A stretch of DNA of 64,000 nt from Cenococcum geophilum 1.58 (lineage: Eukaryota; Ascomycota; Dothideomycetes; Gloniales; Gloniaceae). A program made the translations under genes and the position numbers. The notes under the pieces were generated by a model. The model ran no database searches. It was given only the letters and a program-made list of their open reading frames with translations, and had not been told where the DNA came from. The DNA lies in the NCBI GenBank assembly GCA_001692895.1, contig KV748223.1, forward strand, positions 1,178,001 through 1,242,000. The letters are read 5' to 3'. Shown in pieces: positions 34,923-48,693 of the stretch (positions are counted from its first letter, which is position 1; every line of letters begins with the position of its first letter).

Positions 34923-37293
34923 GGGTATGCTATATAATAAGGGGTAGGATTTATAAAGTAAATCCCTAGTAACTAGTATCTATAGGTTAAAAGTCTTTAT
35001 TTACTAGTAGTTTAATAACCCCTTTATATTAAGGGAGTTTAATAGGTATAAAAAGTAATAAGTTTACTTTAGGAGCTATAATATTTAATAATTAATTTAT
35101 ATAATAATAAAGTTAAATTTTTTTAAAATATTAGCAAAATGTTTATACCTCTTAATAGTACTAACAGCTCCTAATAGTTCCTATTAGGGCTGTCAGGAGC
35201 TCCAAAAGACACTTACACTTGGCATTCTACTAGGAGCCTATTAGGAGGTCGCTTGGACTATTAGGACCTTTAGGACCTTTAGGACCTTTAGGACCATTAG
35301 GACTATTAGGACTATTAGGACCATTAGGACTATTAAGACAATAATAAAAATTCTAAATTTAAAAATAAGGTATATTAACACTCCAGTACTTGCAGCTAGT
35401 AAAAAAAAAAATTTAATTTAAAATTTAATTTAAAATTTAATTTAAAATTTAATTATATAATCTAAATAATTTAAATTAATCTTTTCTGCCTACCACCTAT
35501 ATCTATTATGGAGCTCTATAATTGCTTAAGCGTTAGGCGATTAACTAAGGAGCCTCTCGCGGAGGCTCTAAATTGTTAATTAGCGGTGTTCCCGACGACC
35601 CGGCCATATACTAATTTCCTAACTAGGCCTAGTGCCTACCTACCTGCCTGCCTACCTACCTATCCTGCCTATCCTACCTATCTATACCTGCCTATGCCTG
35701 TTATGCCTACCTGTTAATGCCTACCTGTCTATATCTATAATTTAGGGAAGAGGTCGGCCCGATTAAAGGTTCTGCTTAATTCAAATTGTTCTCTATAGGC
35801 GTTCGCTAGCTATATATTTAAACGGTGATTGTTTAGGGTGCCTCCTTAGGAGGCCTTAATTTGATTTAATTTGTAATAGGCCGATATTAAGGTTCTAGTT
35901 CAATTTAATCGATTAATTAAATTAATTATAGTGTTCGCTGGCTAGTTATTTAAACGATTATCATCTAGCTCTGGCGACGGTCGTCTAGCTCTAGCGACAG
36001 TCGTTAAGCTTATAATAGTCGTCTAGCTTTAATAATAGTCGTTTAGCTCTGGCAACGGTTATCTAGCTCTAATGACGGCCGTCTGGCTCTAACAACGGTC
36101 GTCTAGTTCTAGTAACGGTCCTCTCCTACCTACCTCTTGCCTACCTGCCTATATTAGTATCTAATTTAATTTAGGGGAGGGGTCGGCCTGATTAAAGGCT
36201 CTAATTAATTTAGATTGTTCTCTATAGCCGTTTGCTAGCTATATATTTAAATGGTAGCCGTCTAGGGTACCTCCCTAGGAGGCCTTAATTCGATTTAATT
36301 TAGTAATAGGCCGATATTAAAGCTCTAGTTTAATTCAATCGATCGATTAATTAAATCGTTTGTGGTATTCGCTAGCTAATTATTTAAAAGGTCGTCATCT
36401 AGTTCTAGTAATGGTCGTCTAGTTTTAGGACGGTTGTTTAGCTCTAGGACGGTTATCTAGTTCTAGTAACGGTCGTCTAGTTTTAGCAATAGTTATCTAG
36501 TTCTAGCGACGGTCCTTTATTAGCTGCTATTCTAGTACCTCCTAAGGTAGGGAGGATATAAGGAAGGGTGAAAAATAAGGTGGTTATAAAGGGGGTAACT
36601 TGGTAGAGGTATGTGTAGGTTATTAGAAATATAGCGGGGACCTAATAGCACTGTATGTCGCGCCTAATAGCACTATATATTATATGTCGCGCGCGCGCGC
36701 ACTAAAGGTGGGGGGGTGTTGCATGAGGGGGGGTGTCGCATTGGGGGTGTTACTTGAGGGTATATGCAGAGGTGTCGCTTTAGGGGGGGTATTAGGAGGG
36801 ATGTTGCTTAGGGGTATCCTGCCAGGAACCTAATAGGACGATTAGGAAATACTAGTTTCCTATTAGGACCCTAACAGGACCCTAACAAGACGATTAAAAA
36901 AACCAAAGATCCTAGTAGGAGCCTGTTAGGACAACTAGGACGATTAAGAAAATCAAAATCCTGCTAGGAGCCTATTAGGAGCCTGTTAGGACCTCTAGGA
37001 CCTCTAGGACAATTAAAATCCTATTAGGAGGCCTCTAGGATCTTGGCACCCTAACAAAATGCTGATGAAGGGGTATTAAGAAGATCTATAAATATTATAA
37101 ATATAGCCAATACTTACTAATACTCGCCAATATTAATTAATTTAATTAGCCAATTATTATATTAGCAGTAGTAGAACTACTAAGAAGAGATATAAATAGG
37201 TTAGTTAAAATAGTATAAAGGGCACTAAAACCAATTAAGCTATAAAATAAGGGGTAGCTAAGTTATATAGCTAGTTATATTATAAGTTTAGAA
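34923..37293 (-). mobile_element. Mutated, inverted relative of the 1.54-kb element plus repeats
   Basis: On the minus strand several blocks match the 1.54-kb element in the same order. The segment at 36,520-36,655 corresponds to 29,815-29,945, the minisatellites at 35,966-36,120 and 36,383-36,515 to 29,962-30,272, and the tetranucleotide run at 35,633-35,732 to 30,393-30,531. A ~430-bp unit is duplicated in direct orientation (starting ~35,752 and ~36,181). Boundaries are unclear. From ~37,060 to 37,293 I see only AT-rich sequence. Confidence 0.6.
35255..35339 (+). repeat. 9-bp tandem repeat (aggacctttaggaccatt type)
   Basis: About nine units alternating between ggaccttta, ggaccatta and ggactatta. 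A 12-bp AT repeat (aatttaatttaa, 35,411-35,454) follows shortly after. Confidence 0.9.
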
Positions 37294-37697
37294 TATTACA
37301 GACGCTTTAAGTACAATATTATAACTACTAGGAGAGGAGTTAAAAGCAGCTAGTTGGTTAATTAAGGCACGGTCTAAAATGGAAATAGTAGAACTATATA
37401 ATGAAGGATAGCAACTAAGGTTATATAACGTGCTATATATTAAATAAGAGGAACGGGAGGAATTTACGTACCTTATATATAAGGAGAATTTCTTAGGAGT
37501 ACGGTTGTGTATTTAAAGGACTATAGTCCCTACCTAGATAGTTCTTCTCTTTATAGTAAATCTCAGAATATAATTAGAGTTAATTTGTTAGGTAACCACT
37601 CCACCAGTTATACTTATATTGTTAACTATTCTATACCTATATACCTAGCCTATTAATAAGTCCACTGTAGTATTTCCTATAAGGCTTTGTTGTTATA
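37294..37697 (+). repeat. Gypsy-1 copy 1 5' LTR (~404 bp)
   Basis: Starts TATTACAGACGC and ends TGTTATA (original ends presumably TG..CA). The start is fixed by the copy 1 3' LTR, which follows a purine-rich tract at 53,880-53,898. The end is fixed by the copy 2 LTR edge at 54,033. Confidence 0.8.
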
Positions 37698-37698
37698 G

Positions 37699-37717
37699 TG
37701 ACGGGTCAATTAAGGCA
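37699..37717 (+). promoter_or_regulatory. Candidate tRNA primer-binding site
   Basis: TGACGGGTCAATTAAGGC lies one base after the 5' LTR, where the primer tRNA would pair. I cannot assign the tRNA species by eye. Confidence 0.4.
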
Positions 37718-38479
37718 CGAGCGCCGTAATGAACGTATGCAAGCCTGTACAATTGGGTTGTCTATTAACGAGGATATTAAGATAAGGAGAAGAAGAAGAT
37801 GGCGGTGAGGACACGTCTATATATAAGGGGGAGCCAAGCCTTTGGCCGAACCCTAACTAAGCCCCCTATCCAAGTTACGCATCAGGGCCGTAACATTTGT
37901 TATATATTTACTACTAAGGTTACGGTAAAGGAAGTTAAACAATATACTACTAAAAGTAGTAGCTATAATGGCGTCTACAGCGGTGACTACATTAGGATTA
38001 GGTAATAACACTAGTATAGTAAATACTAACTCGCAACTAGTTACTATTAGATAGCTATAGAAAATAGTTAATTAATTAATAGATAATAATAGGATACTTA
38101 AAAAAAGGATTAATAGGATTAGAGTAGCTAAGGTTAAGCTACCCTTAATTAAGCAATTCTTAGGAGAGAAGTTAAAGCTTAAGGGATTTCTTATATAAAC
38201 ACACTTTAAGGTTATATAGGAAGGAGTAAAGCTACTAGGAACGCCTATAGATTAAGTCGCTTACACAGAATTATTCTTAACGGGAAGGGCACTTAAGTAG
38301 TTTAAGCCTTACTTTATGGAGGTATAGGAGTACGGCATAACGACTATTAACTAAAAGGTATAGTATATATTCTTAAGTTAAAACGGGTTTATAGAACAAT
38401 TAACGCAAATATTTAGAGACCTAGAGGTAATTACTACGGTAAAAAAAAAGCTTTAAAACCTAGTATAAAGGACTTGCTA

Positions 38480-38800
38480 GGACGCTAAGGCCCTAAGAGT
38501 ATATCCCTTAACACGGTGGAATTCGTCCTGTAGTTATCGATAAGGAACTGGCCAATTAAAAAGCTAGATTTGTTTGGTGTTCCTAAGGTTTATATACGGG
38601 CCATATCCTCTCAGGACGCCACCGGGTCAAGGGATAGCAATATAACAACAGCGGCGGGATGTAAGGAGTATCTGGTTCTTAATAAAGCAGAACTATAAAA
38701 CTGAATTTTGCTGTTCTTTAAGACGGGGCGACTATGTTTTATAGGCGCCTCGCTTACGCCTCGCCTGCGCTAAGCTGGTTACGGCTAGTGCGTCTCTATG
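38480..38800. other. Less-mutated, GC-richer island within Gypsy-1 gag
   Basis: Between about 38,480 and 38,800 CpG and CpA are frequent and the text (gcctcgcctgcgc, ggtggaattcgtcctg) contrasts with its surroundings. It looks like a later small insertion such as a solo LTR, but I could not define ends or a clear target duplication. Confidence 0.4.
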
Positions 38801-41199
38801 GCCTAATAGGACTTTAGTAATTAAATATATAATATAGTTTTAAACGTTAGCAATATAGGTTAAATAGAATAATAAAGCGCTTATAGTATAGTATAAATAA
38901 GGACTTAAAGTAAAAGTCTAGAATATAATTATCCTAATAAAAGATGCGGATGCTCTTAGAGATTTAATTAATTAAGTAATTAAGATTAATAATAGGATCT
39001 ACTAAAGAGAGCAGACTAAGAAGGGTTAGTATAGAGTTCTATAGTTATATAAGGCGCAGAGCATATAATAATAAAGTTAAAATTAGAAATTATAGTATAG
39101 CGCAGAGCTAATAGACCTAAGTAGTACTAAAGAAAATAAGAAATGGAATAAGCGACTATAAAAACCCAGAGAATAAGAATTAAGTAATTAAAGGTTTAAG
39201 AAGTAGAGGCTAAACTAGGGATCTTAGTAGCAGAAGACGTTTAGGCGGACTCTATAGTAAGAAAAATAGTTTAAAGAAGGAGCTTATATAAATTATAAAA
39301 AATAGGGTTATTACGTTAAAAACTATAAAAGTGGTTAGAGTTACTATATAGTAAAGGGAATAAGACTAGTAGGCAATATATATATATAAAGGGACAACAA
39401 TATGCTATAAGGAACAAAAGAATATTTAATTAAAAGTTTTACGTTTTATTATAATAACGTATACTAAATTTATAAGGACGCTAAGTATAGCGTAAGCTAT
39501 TAGCCACAGGAGCTAAAATTATTAAAGTTTAAAGGAACTAATAAACTAGTTTATAGATCGGATATTAAGAACGATAAATTTAATATAGGCGAAATATTTA
39601 GTAATAATAAGGCGACTAAAGTAGCTTACTAGAAGTATATAGACCTTAGAGATATTATATAAGAGGTAGAGAATAATTCCACTATAAAATAGGGAACATT
39701 AGTAGGGATTAAGACCCCACTAGATACAATGTCTATTGCTTTATAAGACGTAAGAGAAGTAGGATAGTGAACTACTTTAATACTTAATAAAGGTAAGGCT
39801 ATAGGCTTAAGATTCTTAGAAAGAGATAAGAGATAACTAAGATTCTTAAGATAAGATAAGGTAAGCTTAAAGACCTATAATAGACGATAACCAATAGAGT
39901 AGAGCAACGGCTTAGTTTAGTAATATATAAATAAGCTTAGGATGAAGTTTCCTAAAGGCATAAGACTCTTAAGACAAGATAAGAATACTAAAGAAGCCTA
40001 GTTAGACTAAGGCTAGAGCTAAACTTAAGAAAGAAGTAAGCTTAGGATTAAAAATCCTATAGGACTAAGATTTTAGTAATAGAATAAAGACTATTAAAGA
40101 AATTGTAAGTAAGGCTTAGTAATAGGATTAAAATGTTAATACCATAATTAAGAAGTAAAGAGACTTTAAGGATCTACTTATAAGACGCAAACTAAAAGAA
40201 ACTAGGGAGGAATTTAGATAAAAAATCCTTATATAGTAAGAACAGAAACTAGATTAAAGAACTAATATGCTAAGTTATATAAGGGATAAAGCACCTATAT
40301 AAAGAATTACTAATAGGCCTAAGGTAGGCATGCTAAGAGCTAAGTAGCTTACTAAACTAGAAGATAAAGAGGATTTAGGGATCCCTATTAGGTTTAAAGA
40401 ACGATATATAAAGGGCTGTTATAATATAGTAATAAGAAGATACTTCCTTATGGATAAGCTGTATATACTTTAGCAGCTATACTAAAAGTAGTATAGGTAA
40501 AGGCATAATGATAAGTGGGAAGATTTTTATATATAGTTAGATAAATAAGTTATCTAGATCTACCCTATTATAGAGAAGGCTATAACTTATATTAAAGAAG
40601 CCTTAATTATAATATTAAAGGATTTAAAGGAATGATTAGAGGACTAGAGAAGTAAAAGGCGTATCTTAGTACCTATAAACAAAGTTATAATGTTTAGATT
40701 AATATAATAAAGGTTTAAACTTAAGGATAAAGATAAACTAAGAGTTAACCTAAAGCACCTAGTATATTATACGCTATTATAGATTGTATATATGGACAAT
40801 ATATATAAAATGTATAAAAATCTAAAAGAAATGAATTAGAAGTACCCTATAAGGATATATTAGGCGCTAAAAGAGCAATAGTATAAAAATGCTAAGTATA
40901 TATAGATGGTATCTAATAGAAGTTTAAGAGTTAGGAGACTTAATACTTTAACCAGGAAGATTTCTTATGGAAGAATACTTAGATAAATAATAGTAGTAGG
41001 AATGTCTAGAAAATATATATCTATAGTATATTAAGAATAAAAAGCGAACTAAGTATTAGCTAAAGAGTAAGCTAAGTATAATAGGATTAAACAGCTAATA
41101 GTTAAAAAAAAGTAGAGGCCTATAAGACTAAAGGGAGCTAGTAGTAAACCCTTAAACTCTTAAAGGAATTTAAGGACAATACTTAAATTTATAAGTTAA

Positions 41200-42203
41200 T
41201 TAGTAAGATTAGCAGTTTAAAGCACTAATAGATAGTGGAGTAACGCAAAACTATATCTTACTAGCAGTAGTTAAGAGAATAGGATTACCTTATAGATAAA
41301 AGGAGCAACCTTGCCTATTAGTTATAATTTTAGAATATTTAAAGCCTACGGAGGAGGGATTATTAACCTTAAAATAGGACCTATTTAGATAACTATTAAG
41401 GGAAGACAAATCGAGATATCTTTTAATATCCTACTATTAGGACGGGATAAGGTAGTACTAGAAATACCTTAGTTATAAGAATATAATCTAAAGATCGATT
41501 AGATTATAGATTAGGTTAATATTAAAGATACTTAATAACATAAGATATAATAGCAAACTAAGTTAGTATAGTACTAAGTTAAAGCAATATATAAAGAGAC
41601 TAAGCAAGGCTTAAGTTATATACTAAAAAGATACTATAAGTATAGTAAGAAGCTATAGAGCCTAGAAAGTAAAAAGCTAGTAAATTACGTAGTATAGGAT
41701 TATAAAATAGAGGTAGAACTAGAAATAAGTCTAAGGTTCTTTCTAACCTATAAGCTTACTTAAAAAGAGGCAGGAGCACTTAAAGAGTTTATTTAGGAGA
41801 ACTTATAAAAAGGTTATATTAGACTATTATAGTTATTAGTAGGCTATCTAGTATTATTTATACTAAAGAAGAATGGAAAACTTAGACTATATATCAACTA
41901 TAGGCAGTTAAATAGCATTACTTAAAAGGATTAGTATCTTTAACCCTTAATTAGCGAAATCTAGGACTAGATAGGTAATATATAAATTTTTATAAAGATA
42001 GATCTAAGATAGGCGTACCATTAGATTAGAATTAAGGAAGGCGATAAATAAAAGGTAGCCTTTAGGTTAAGAGAAGGACTATATAAACCATTAGTAATAT
42101 AATTCGGGTTAATAAATACACTAATAATATTTTAGAAAAGAATTAACAGGGTATTAGGAGAACACCTTAATGAATTTGTTATAGTATACCTTAATAATAA
42201 TAA
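41200..42203 (+). pseudogene. Gypsy-1 copy 1 protease and N-terminal reverse transcriptase
   Basis: ALIDSGVTQNYI at 41,222-41,257 is the aspartic protease active site. The reverse transcriptase follows, with KIDLRQAYHQIRI-type sequence near 41,998-42,040 once one stop is ignored, then FRLREGLY. It ends at VYLNN (about 42,185-42,199), where YLDD is expected; both Asp codons have become Asn by G to A. The inserted LINE begins just downstream. Confidence 0.85.
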
Positions 42204-42542
42204 TATTTACTTAATAATAATAATTCATTACTTAACGTCCGATTTAGATCCCTATTAGGCCTACGCGGACTACTCCTTATATACATATAGGGAGAAAACT
42301 CTATTTAAGAAAACCCTATAATCTATCTCCCTACCTTTTAGGACTTGCCTATAAGGCGCCTATAAGGCGCCTATAAGTTACCTATAGTGCTCCTACTACC
42401 TTACTTTTTAACCTCTTTAAGAACTACTGCTGCCGTAATAAGCCTATAGACGCACTAGTATTATAAACTTTACTCTACTACTATAGAGTTATTAGGGGGC
42501 GCCCATTACTTACCCTTCCGCCCTTTATTACTATTTCCTTTA

Positions 42543-42734
42543 TATTACGGGACGGGGCAGTGGCTATAAAACGTATATATTCAAGGAGTCTATAAGACGT
42601 TACGCGATCAATCGTAAGGGTTAAGGGCGTAAGGAGGTGATATACCTACGCGTAGCTGATATAAGCTATACGCGAGGTGTATATAAAAGCACGGGGCTCT
42701 CCTATGGAGGCCCCTGCGGTGGGGTTCTATAACA
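42543..42734 (-). repeat. Gypsy-2 B left LTR (192 bp)
   Basis: TATTACGGGAC ... CTATAACA. Read on the minus strand, a polypurine stretch (ggggggtag type) precedes it. Confidence 0.93.
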
Positions 42735-45700
42735 CTACCCCCCTTCTATAGAGGCGGAGCTCTGGTAACGCTGTGGTTACTATATATATATAAAAGGGAC
42801 ACTTAGGGTATAGAAAAGAAGAAAGGGGGGTATCGCTAAAGGCTTAAAACAATGTTATGTAATAAGGCTTGGCATCTAAGAATCCGACCAATTAGATAAC
42901 TTTAACCGCCGGTCGAAGTTCCTAGATATCTTAACGATATTCCGGTTACGTAATCGCACTTTACCGCAATCTGACGGCAATTTAATGGTAATTTGCCCCT
43001 ACGTGGTAATATATAACGGTTTAACTCTATAAGGGCTCCTATAGAGGATTAGGTATAAAATCTTTGCTTAGGCCCGGTTTCTATAGGTTCGTGTAGTAAA
43101 AGTCGCTAATTAGATCCTTTGTATTTTTAAAGTCTTTCTATAGTTGCCATTCTAGCTAATTTATGTTAAATCCTATGTATATAGCTCTGTAGTAAAGCCG
43201 TCGTCCTNTGCCTTTGCTAAAGTATTTAGAGTTAATAATTCGTTTAACGGTCCACTCCTCGTGGTTCTTGTCTTCGTTCTTATTTTGGATTAATACTAGT
43301 AGGGGTTTAGGCTATATCTACCCCAGTAAGGGGTTAGGCTGGTAAAGGTATAGTAACTATAGGTAAAATATAGGCCATATCCCGCGGGTAGCTAGGGTAG
43401 ACGGGAGCTCTAGCTTGTATGCGGCTCCCCTATTAATAACTCGTTTAATTAGGTAGGGGCTAAGGTTCTTATAATTAAGTGACTTTATAGGCCTTTACGT
43501 AGAGATATTACGTGCATCTAGCTATACCTAGTCGCTAACACGCATCTCCAGTAGTGGCGTTCTATAACGGTCGGCAAAGTAGGCCTACTTTGCTTAAGCC
43601 CAGGCCATTTCTCCCTTATAGTAGTTAAGTAGATTTTTTATATGGTCTGTATACTAGTCGGCAAGTAGCATCTTAAGGCGTTTTCTATATAGCAGTTTCT
43701 TATTAATAGGTTCTGGTGGTTCTATACCGGATTAGGGGTAATATCTCTTATTCGCGAAGAATGGGGTAAGTCCTATAGTAGTTAAGACGTAGTTATTCGC
43801 TATAAATTTACCTAGTAGGAGGTAATCTACCTAGTTATCTTAACTATAGGCAACTACCTGTTATAGGTACGCTTTTATGCTAGCATTAGCGTTTTCCGGT
43901 TACCTAGTAGTTTTGTAGTAAAAGGATATAGACATCTTAATAAAGATACCAAGGTATTAGCAGATTTGTCTCTATATATTAGAGCTAAACTATATGCCTT
44001 AATCGGACGTAATTAAGTTAGGTAACCCATATAATCGGTAGATTTCGCGGAGAAAGGCGTTAGTAACGTTGCTAACGGCTACGCCTTTGGTTAGGACGTA
44101 GTGGCGCTCTTTTATAAGTTGGCATATTATTATAAGGATGTTCTTATAAGTACGGCTATGTCGCTTATAGGGTAATAGGTTAATAACGAAATCTATAGCG
44201 ATATCTGCCTATTGTCGTATGGGTACTAGTAGAGGGTGCAGTAGTCCTTAGTACTTTATATTAAAGGCCTTAACGCGCTTATAACTATAGTAGGCGCCTA
44301 TAAAGCGTTTAACTAAGTCTATTATTTTAGGCCAAAAGTAGTATCGGCTAAGAAGCTTATAGGTTCCTTCTTTGCCTAGGTGGCCGCTTAATCGGAGGTC
44401 GTAGGCTATTTAGATTAATTGCCGTTATAGATTTTCTAAGTTAGGGATAAATAGACGGCCTCTATAATAGAGCCTGTTCTCTTTTACTTCTAAGGCTGCT
44501 ATATTAATTTAGCCTAAGCTTTAGAGTTTAGTCGGTAGTGTACGGGCGCTAGCGGTCTTTGCGGCAATAAGTTAATATAATAATGGGTTAATAAAGGTAT
44601 TATATGCTGTAGTAATAAGCTTGTTAATTTTAGGAGGTAATTCTAATTCTATGGTGTAGAGCTAAGGTACAGTTAGCTCTATCGTAGGTAGTATACCTAG
44701 GGCCAAATTCTGTGCTTTTAGGATTGTTTGTTATTGGAACTAATTATAGGGGTTATCTTTAGACTAAGGAAGGTCTTATAAGCGGCGTGTTAGGCTATTA
44801 GACTTAGTACCTTATACTCCTAGCCTATATATAATTTTAAAGTTAAAACTAGAGAGGAACTCGTTCTAGCGTACTTGGCGTTAGTTTAGCTATTTTATAG
44901 TTATAAAGTACTTAAGGTTGCAATAATCTGTAAGGACTTTAGTTAACTAGTTAGGTTCTGCTAAGGAAAGTTCCGGTTAGAATTCCTTAAACGCTTATAT
45001 AATCGCGAGAAGTTCCTTATTATAGATCTTATAGTTACATTCTTATAGTGTAAGCTTAAATAAATAGAATGCGACTAGGTGGAGGAGACCGTTATTACCT
45101 ATCTAGAAAAGGACGCCTACGTTAATATGGTCTAAGGAGTTAGTTTTAAAATAGAGTTATTATCCTGGTATAAAGTAAGCTAAAATAGGTGCTTTAGTAA
45201 AAGCATCTTTAAGGTCTTAGAACACCTTCTTATATTTAGGCGTCTAAATAAAATATAGATATATTTTTCTTCCTTTTATAGAAAGGCCCTTCGTTTATAT
45301 TATTGCTATAAATAGTGCTATAACACCCAAGAAGTTGTATATAAATTTTTAATAGAAGTTAGCAAAACCGAGGAAAGCTTATACGTCTTTAATGCAGTTA
45401 GGGGTTTGCTATTTGGTAATTATATATACCTTCTTAGGGTCTATACGGACACCCTTAGTAGTAATAATTAGTTTAAGGTATTTTACTTCTATAACTAAGA
45501 ATTTATACTTCTTTAAATTAATATAAAGTCTTACGTCCCTAAGGCGCTATAGGACCTTTTAAACGTGCTTAGTATACTTAGAAGGGTTATTGCTATAAAT
45601 AAGTATATCGTCTAGGTACGCAGAGCAGAAGTCATTAAGGTAGTCCCGTAAGGCGTTATTAATATAACTTTAGAAGCTGCCTAGGCCGTTATATACGCTA

Positions 45701-46900
45701 AAGGGCATAATAGTATATTTAAATTAGCTAAAGCGCGATATGAATGCGGTTTTCTATTTATCACCTTCTCGTATTTAAAGGCGGTTAAAGGCGGCGATAA
45801 TATTAAGCTTAGTATAGATTTTGGCTTAGCTAAGCCGCTTAAGAGTCTTATATATAAGCGGTACGGGGTATTGGTTCTTAATTGTGATAGCGTTAAGTCC
45901 TCTATAGTTAATGTAGAATTAAATACCTCCTCCTAGCTTCTTAGTAAGGAGGATAGGGGCGGCTACTAGGGATATGCTAGGGCGAATAAACCCTTTATTA
46001 AGGTGTTTGTTAATATACTTTTTAACAACTAGAAGTTCGTTTTTTAATATTAGGTAGGGTCTCTTATAGGGTAGCGTTTTTCCTTATTTAATATTAATGG
46101 TATAGTTATTAGGTTAATATAGGGGGAGTATATCTACGCTCTTTTATAAGCATATATTAATAAAGTCATAGTACCTCTTAGGGAGGAGCTTACGGAGTTC
46201 CTTATTAGTAAGTCCTTTTTTAAGCTTTATAAACTTCTTAAAGTCTAAANGTAAAAGTCNNTAGAGTTCTACGGGGGCATCGTTTTCTAAGAGGTTAACT
46301 ATATCTATTCTATTACTATAGAGGACGTGGTCCTATTCTTTATTAAGCTTATATAGTTATAATCGGGAGGCTACGGTAATAGTCTAGCCTTTCCTACGTG
46401 CTATACGGTAAAAGGCCGCGGCACTTACATAGTGGCAGTTAGTTATAGGTAGGGTAATAAGAGGTTCCTTAGGTTGGTATCCTAGGGAGTAAATAAAGGC
46501 GGCTAGGCTATATTCTAGGTAGGTCTCTCTATAGTATTTAGAGTTAAAGGTTACTTCTCTCTTTTTCTAGTTAATGGTGGGGTTATATTATTTAAGCTAG
46601 TTTATTTTAAGGATAATAGGGTAGTTAGCAAGTGGTATAATATAGGCCTAGAGTTCTTTCTGGTGCCCATTTATATCTAGGTGAAGTTATGCCATATAGG
46701 TAATCTTCTATACGGTATAACTACTGTTAGCGAGTTATAGGGCGCGGGCTTTAGTAAGGGGTAAGGTAGGTAGGTTATAAGTACGCATAAATTAGGTATC
46801 TATAAATTTATTAGTAGCTCTGCAATTAATTATAGAACGGCTTTTATATTGTTTTTTAGTAGTAGTTTCTATTATAGGTAAAACTATCTGTTTCCGTCTA
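42735..46900 (-). pseudogene. Gypsy-2 B pol polyprotein remnant
   Basis: Minus strand, in order: a protease-like stretch near 46,830-46,780, then reverse transcriptase with TKLNIIAAFNRL and an intact [10 protein letters not shown] at 45,630-45,601. RNase H follows (~45,250-44,850). Next come the integrase zinc region (HLGKEGTYKLLSRYYFWPK, ~44,400) and catalytic core to ~43,800, and a chromodomain-like end (~43,290-43,140, EEWTVKRIINSKYF). Scattered TAA/TAG at former Gln/Trp codons disable it. Chromodomain-bearing Gypsy elements (chromoviruses) typically integrate into heterochromatin, consistent with the setting. Confidence 0.88.
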
Positions 46901-48693
46901 TTTATCTTTACTAAGTTATCTATTAAGCAGGCTAATATATAAATCCCCTTATTATTAGGGCGTCCTAACCTATGACTTAGGGCTAGGACTTGGCGTTTTC
47001 TGTTTCCGTATCCGACTCTACCGCTGTTACTGCGTCTTTGTTTTATACGGTAGTGGTATATAGTAACGTATTTGGTGTTTAAGGTACTAGGTTAGGTATT
47101 AGGCAGCGGCTACTAAACCTAACTATTAGGCAGTTTAGGCTATAGCTATAATAGCCTTCTTAACAATATCTATAGCAACGCTTTAGCTTCTAAAGTAGCT
47201 TATATTCTCTATTTAGTAGCTTCTGTGGAAAGGTTAGTATAAAAAGGTTAATATTAGAACCAGTAGTGTTACTTAGGGTAGTGGGCGTTAGTAGTTTAGT
47301 AGGTCCGGAGGGCTTCTATAGGGAGGTCTTTAGGTAGGGGTTTACAGTAGCGATCTAATTTAGTTATCGTTTAATCTTCTATATGGCTGCTACTATATTA
47401 TAAACATTATTATAGTTGTGGCTGGCGGCTGTATAACTAAGGTAATAAGTGACTTTTTTAAGGAGATCTTCCTAGTCTTTAGTATTGTCTTGGGCGAGGG
47501 CTTTAGTATATTCCTGGAATTTAATATAGAACTTGTTAAATAATTTAATAGGGCTCATTTTTAGGGTATATAGTTTAGCTTGGTTGGTAGCTAGTAGGTT
47601 GTGGTCGCGGTATATTAGGTTAAGATCGTTAAGGACTTCTTAGTAGAACTGCCACTTTCGGGGGCTATTTATCTCCTATTGGGCGAAAAGTCTATTAAAT
47701 AGTATACCCTTTATTCGCCCGATAATATAGCTAATCTTAGTATCTTCTATAGGAAAAAGGTAGGCGCTCTAAGTTAGTTTCTTGCGGATTTATATCTTCT
47801 AGTAGCTATATTCTTTGCGGTCTCCCTAAAAAACTAGGGGATTAGGGTAACGTATATTAGACCCTATAGTAGTAGCTTAGGTTCGGTCGTTATAGCTTTT
47901 ATTATCGCTTTAGTAGGGGTTCCTGTTAGGTAAGGCTGCTTAGCGCTAACCCTCTGTTAAGCGTTAAGTAGGTAAAGTTGCTAGGGGTGTAAAAACTTAA
48001 GTGGTGTTATATATAGTAGAGAGGTGTCTAGCGTTATTATAAATGTGCTCGTTAAGCTAAAATTATAGGTATTTAATTATGCCTTCTCTTTTAATAACCG
48101 TAGCAATAAGTGCGATTTTAGCCTTCTTTAACTGTTAGACGTCGCGTTTAAACACACGGAGGTTATCTTCGGTTTTTTAACGCGTATTATTAGCGAGCGC
48201 CTTACGAGCTTATAGGTCTTAAATAATATCTTAATCTTAGGCAGTACGCATCTCGGCTTATATAAGCTTTAGGTAGTAGTTCTATAGAAGGCGGTAGTAT
48301 TTATTGGGTTCTTATGCTACTATTTTTACAAATGTCTCAGCGTTTTATATTTTAATTTTAATAGGTAGTAGCCCTTCTGCTTACTTATCCGTAGTTATAT
48401 AGTTAATAAAAGATAAGATATTGTTGGTGTCCATCTCCTTAGGGGTTAAGGCTAGGGCTAATAAATTAAATTTTCCTAGGATTAATTGGCGTTATAGGTT
48501 AAGTATAGGTATTGGATTATTCTTTAGGTTTAATATAGTGGCTAGTAAGGAATATTATCTTACTATTATAGGTTCCTTAGAAGTATAAAGTAAGGTAACT
48601 TATAGGCACGCTGCTTCTAGCAGCGCCTATAGTATTATAGAGACGTAGAATTAGTTATAGGCTAGGTATTAGTGGTAAAAAGGCGTAACGTAA
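46901..48693 (-). pseudogene. Gypsy-2 B gag remnant
   Basis: Lies between pol and the 5' LTR on the minus strand and aligns with copy A 31,700-33,495. A possible zinc knuckle (CYRYC followed by an aromatic run and NC, around 47,190-47,140) is too altered to be certain. Confidence 0.55.

Larger units (their letters stand above)
37698..41200 (+). pseudogene. Gypsy-1 copy 1 leader and gag region
   Basis: Assigned by position between the LTR and the protease. The first open stretch, 37,799-38,005 (68 codons, starting MAVRTRLY), has few RIP changes. It could be the beginning of gag or only leader sequence. The rest is broken by stops. No clear CCHC knuckle survives. A less mutated island (38,480-38,800) interrupts it. 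Confidence 0.5.
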
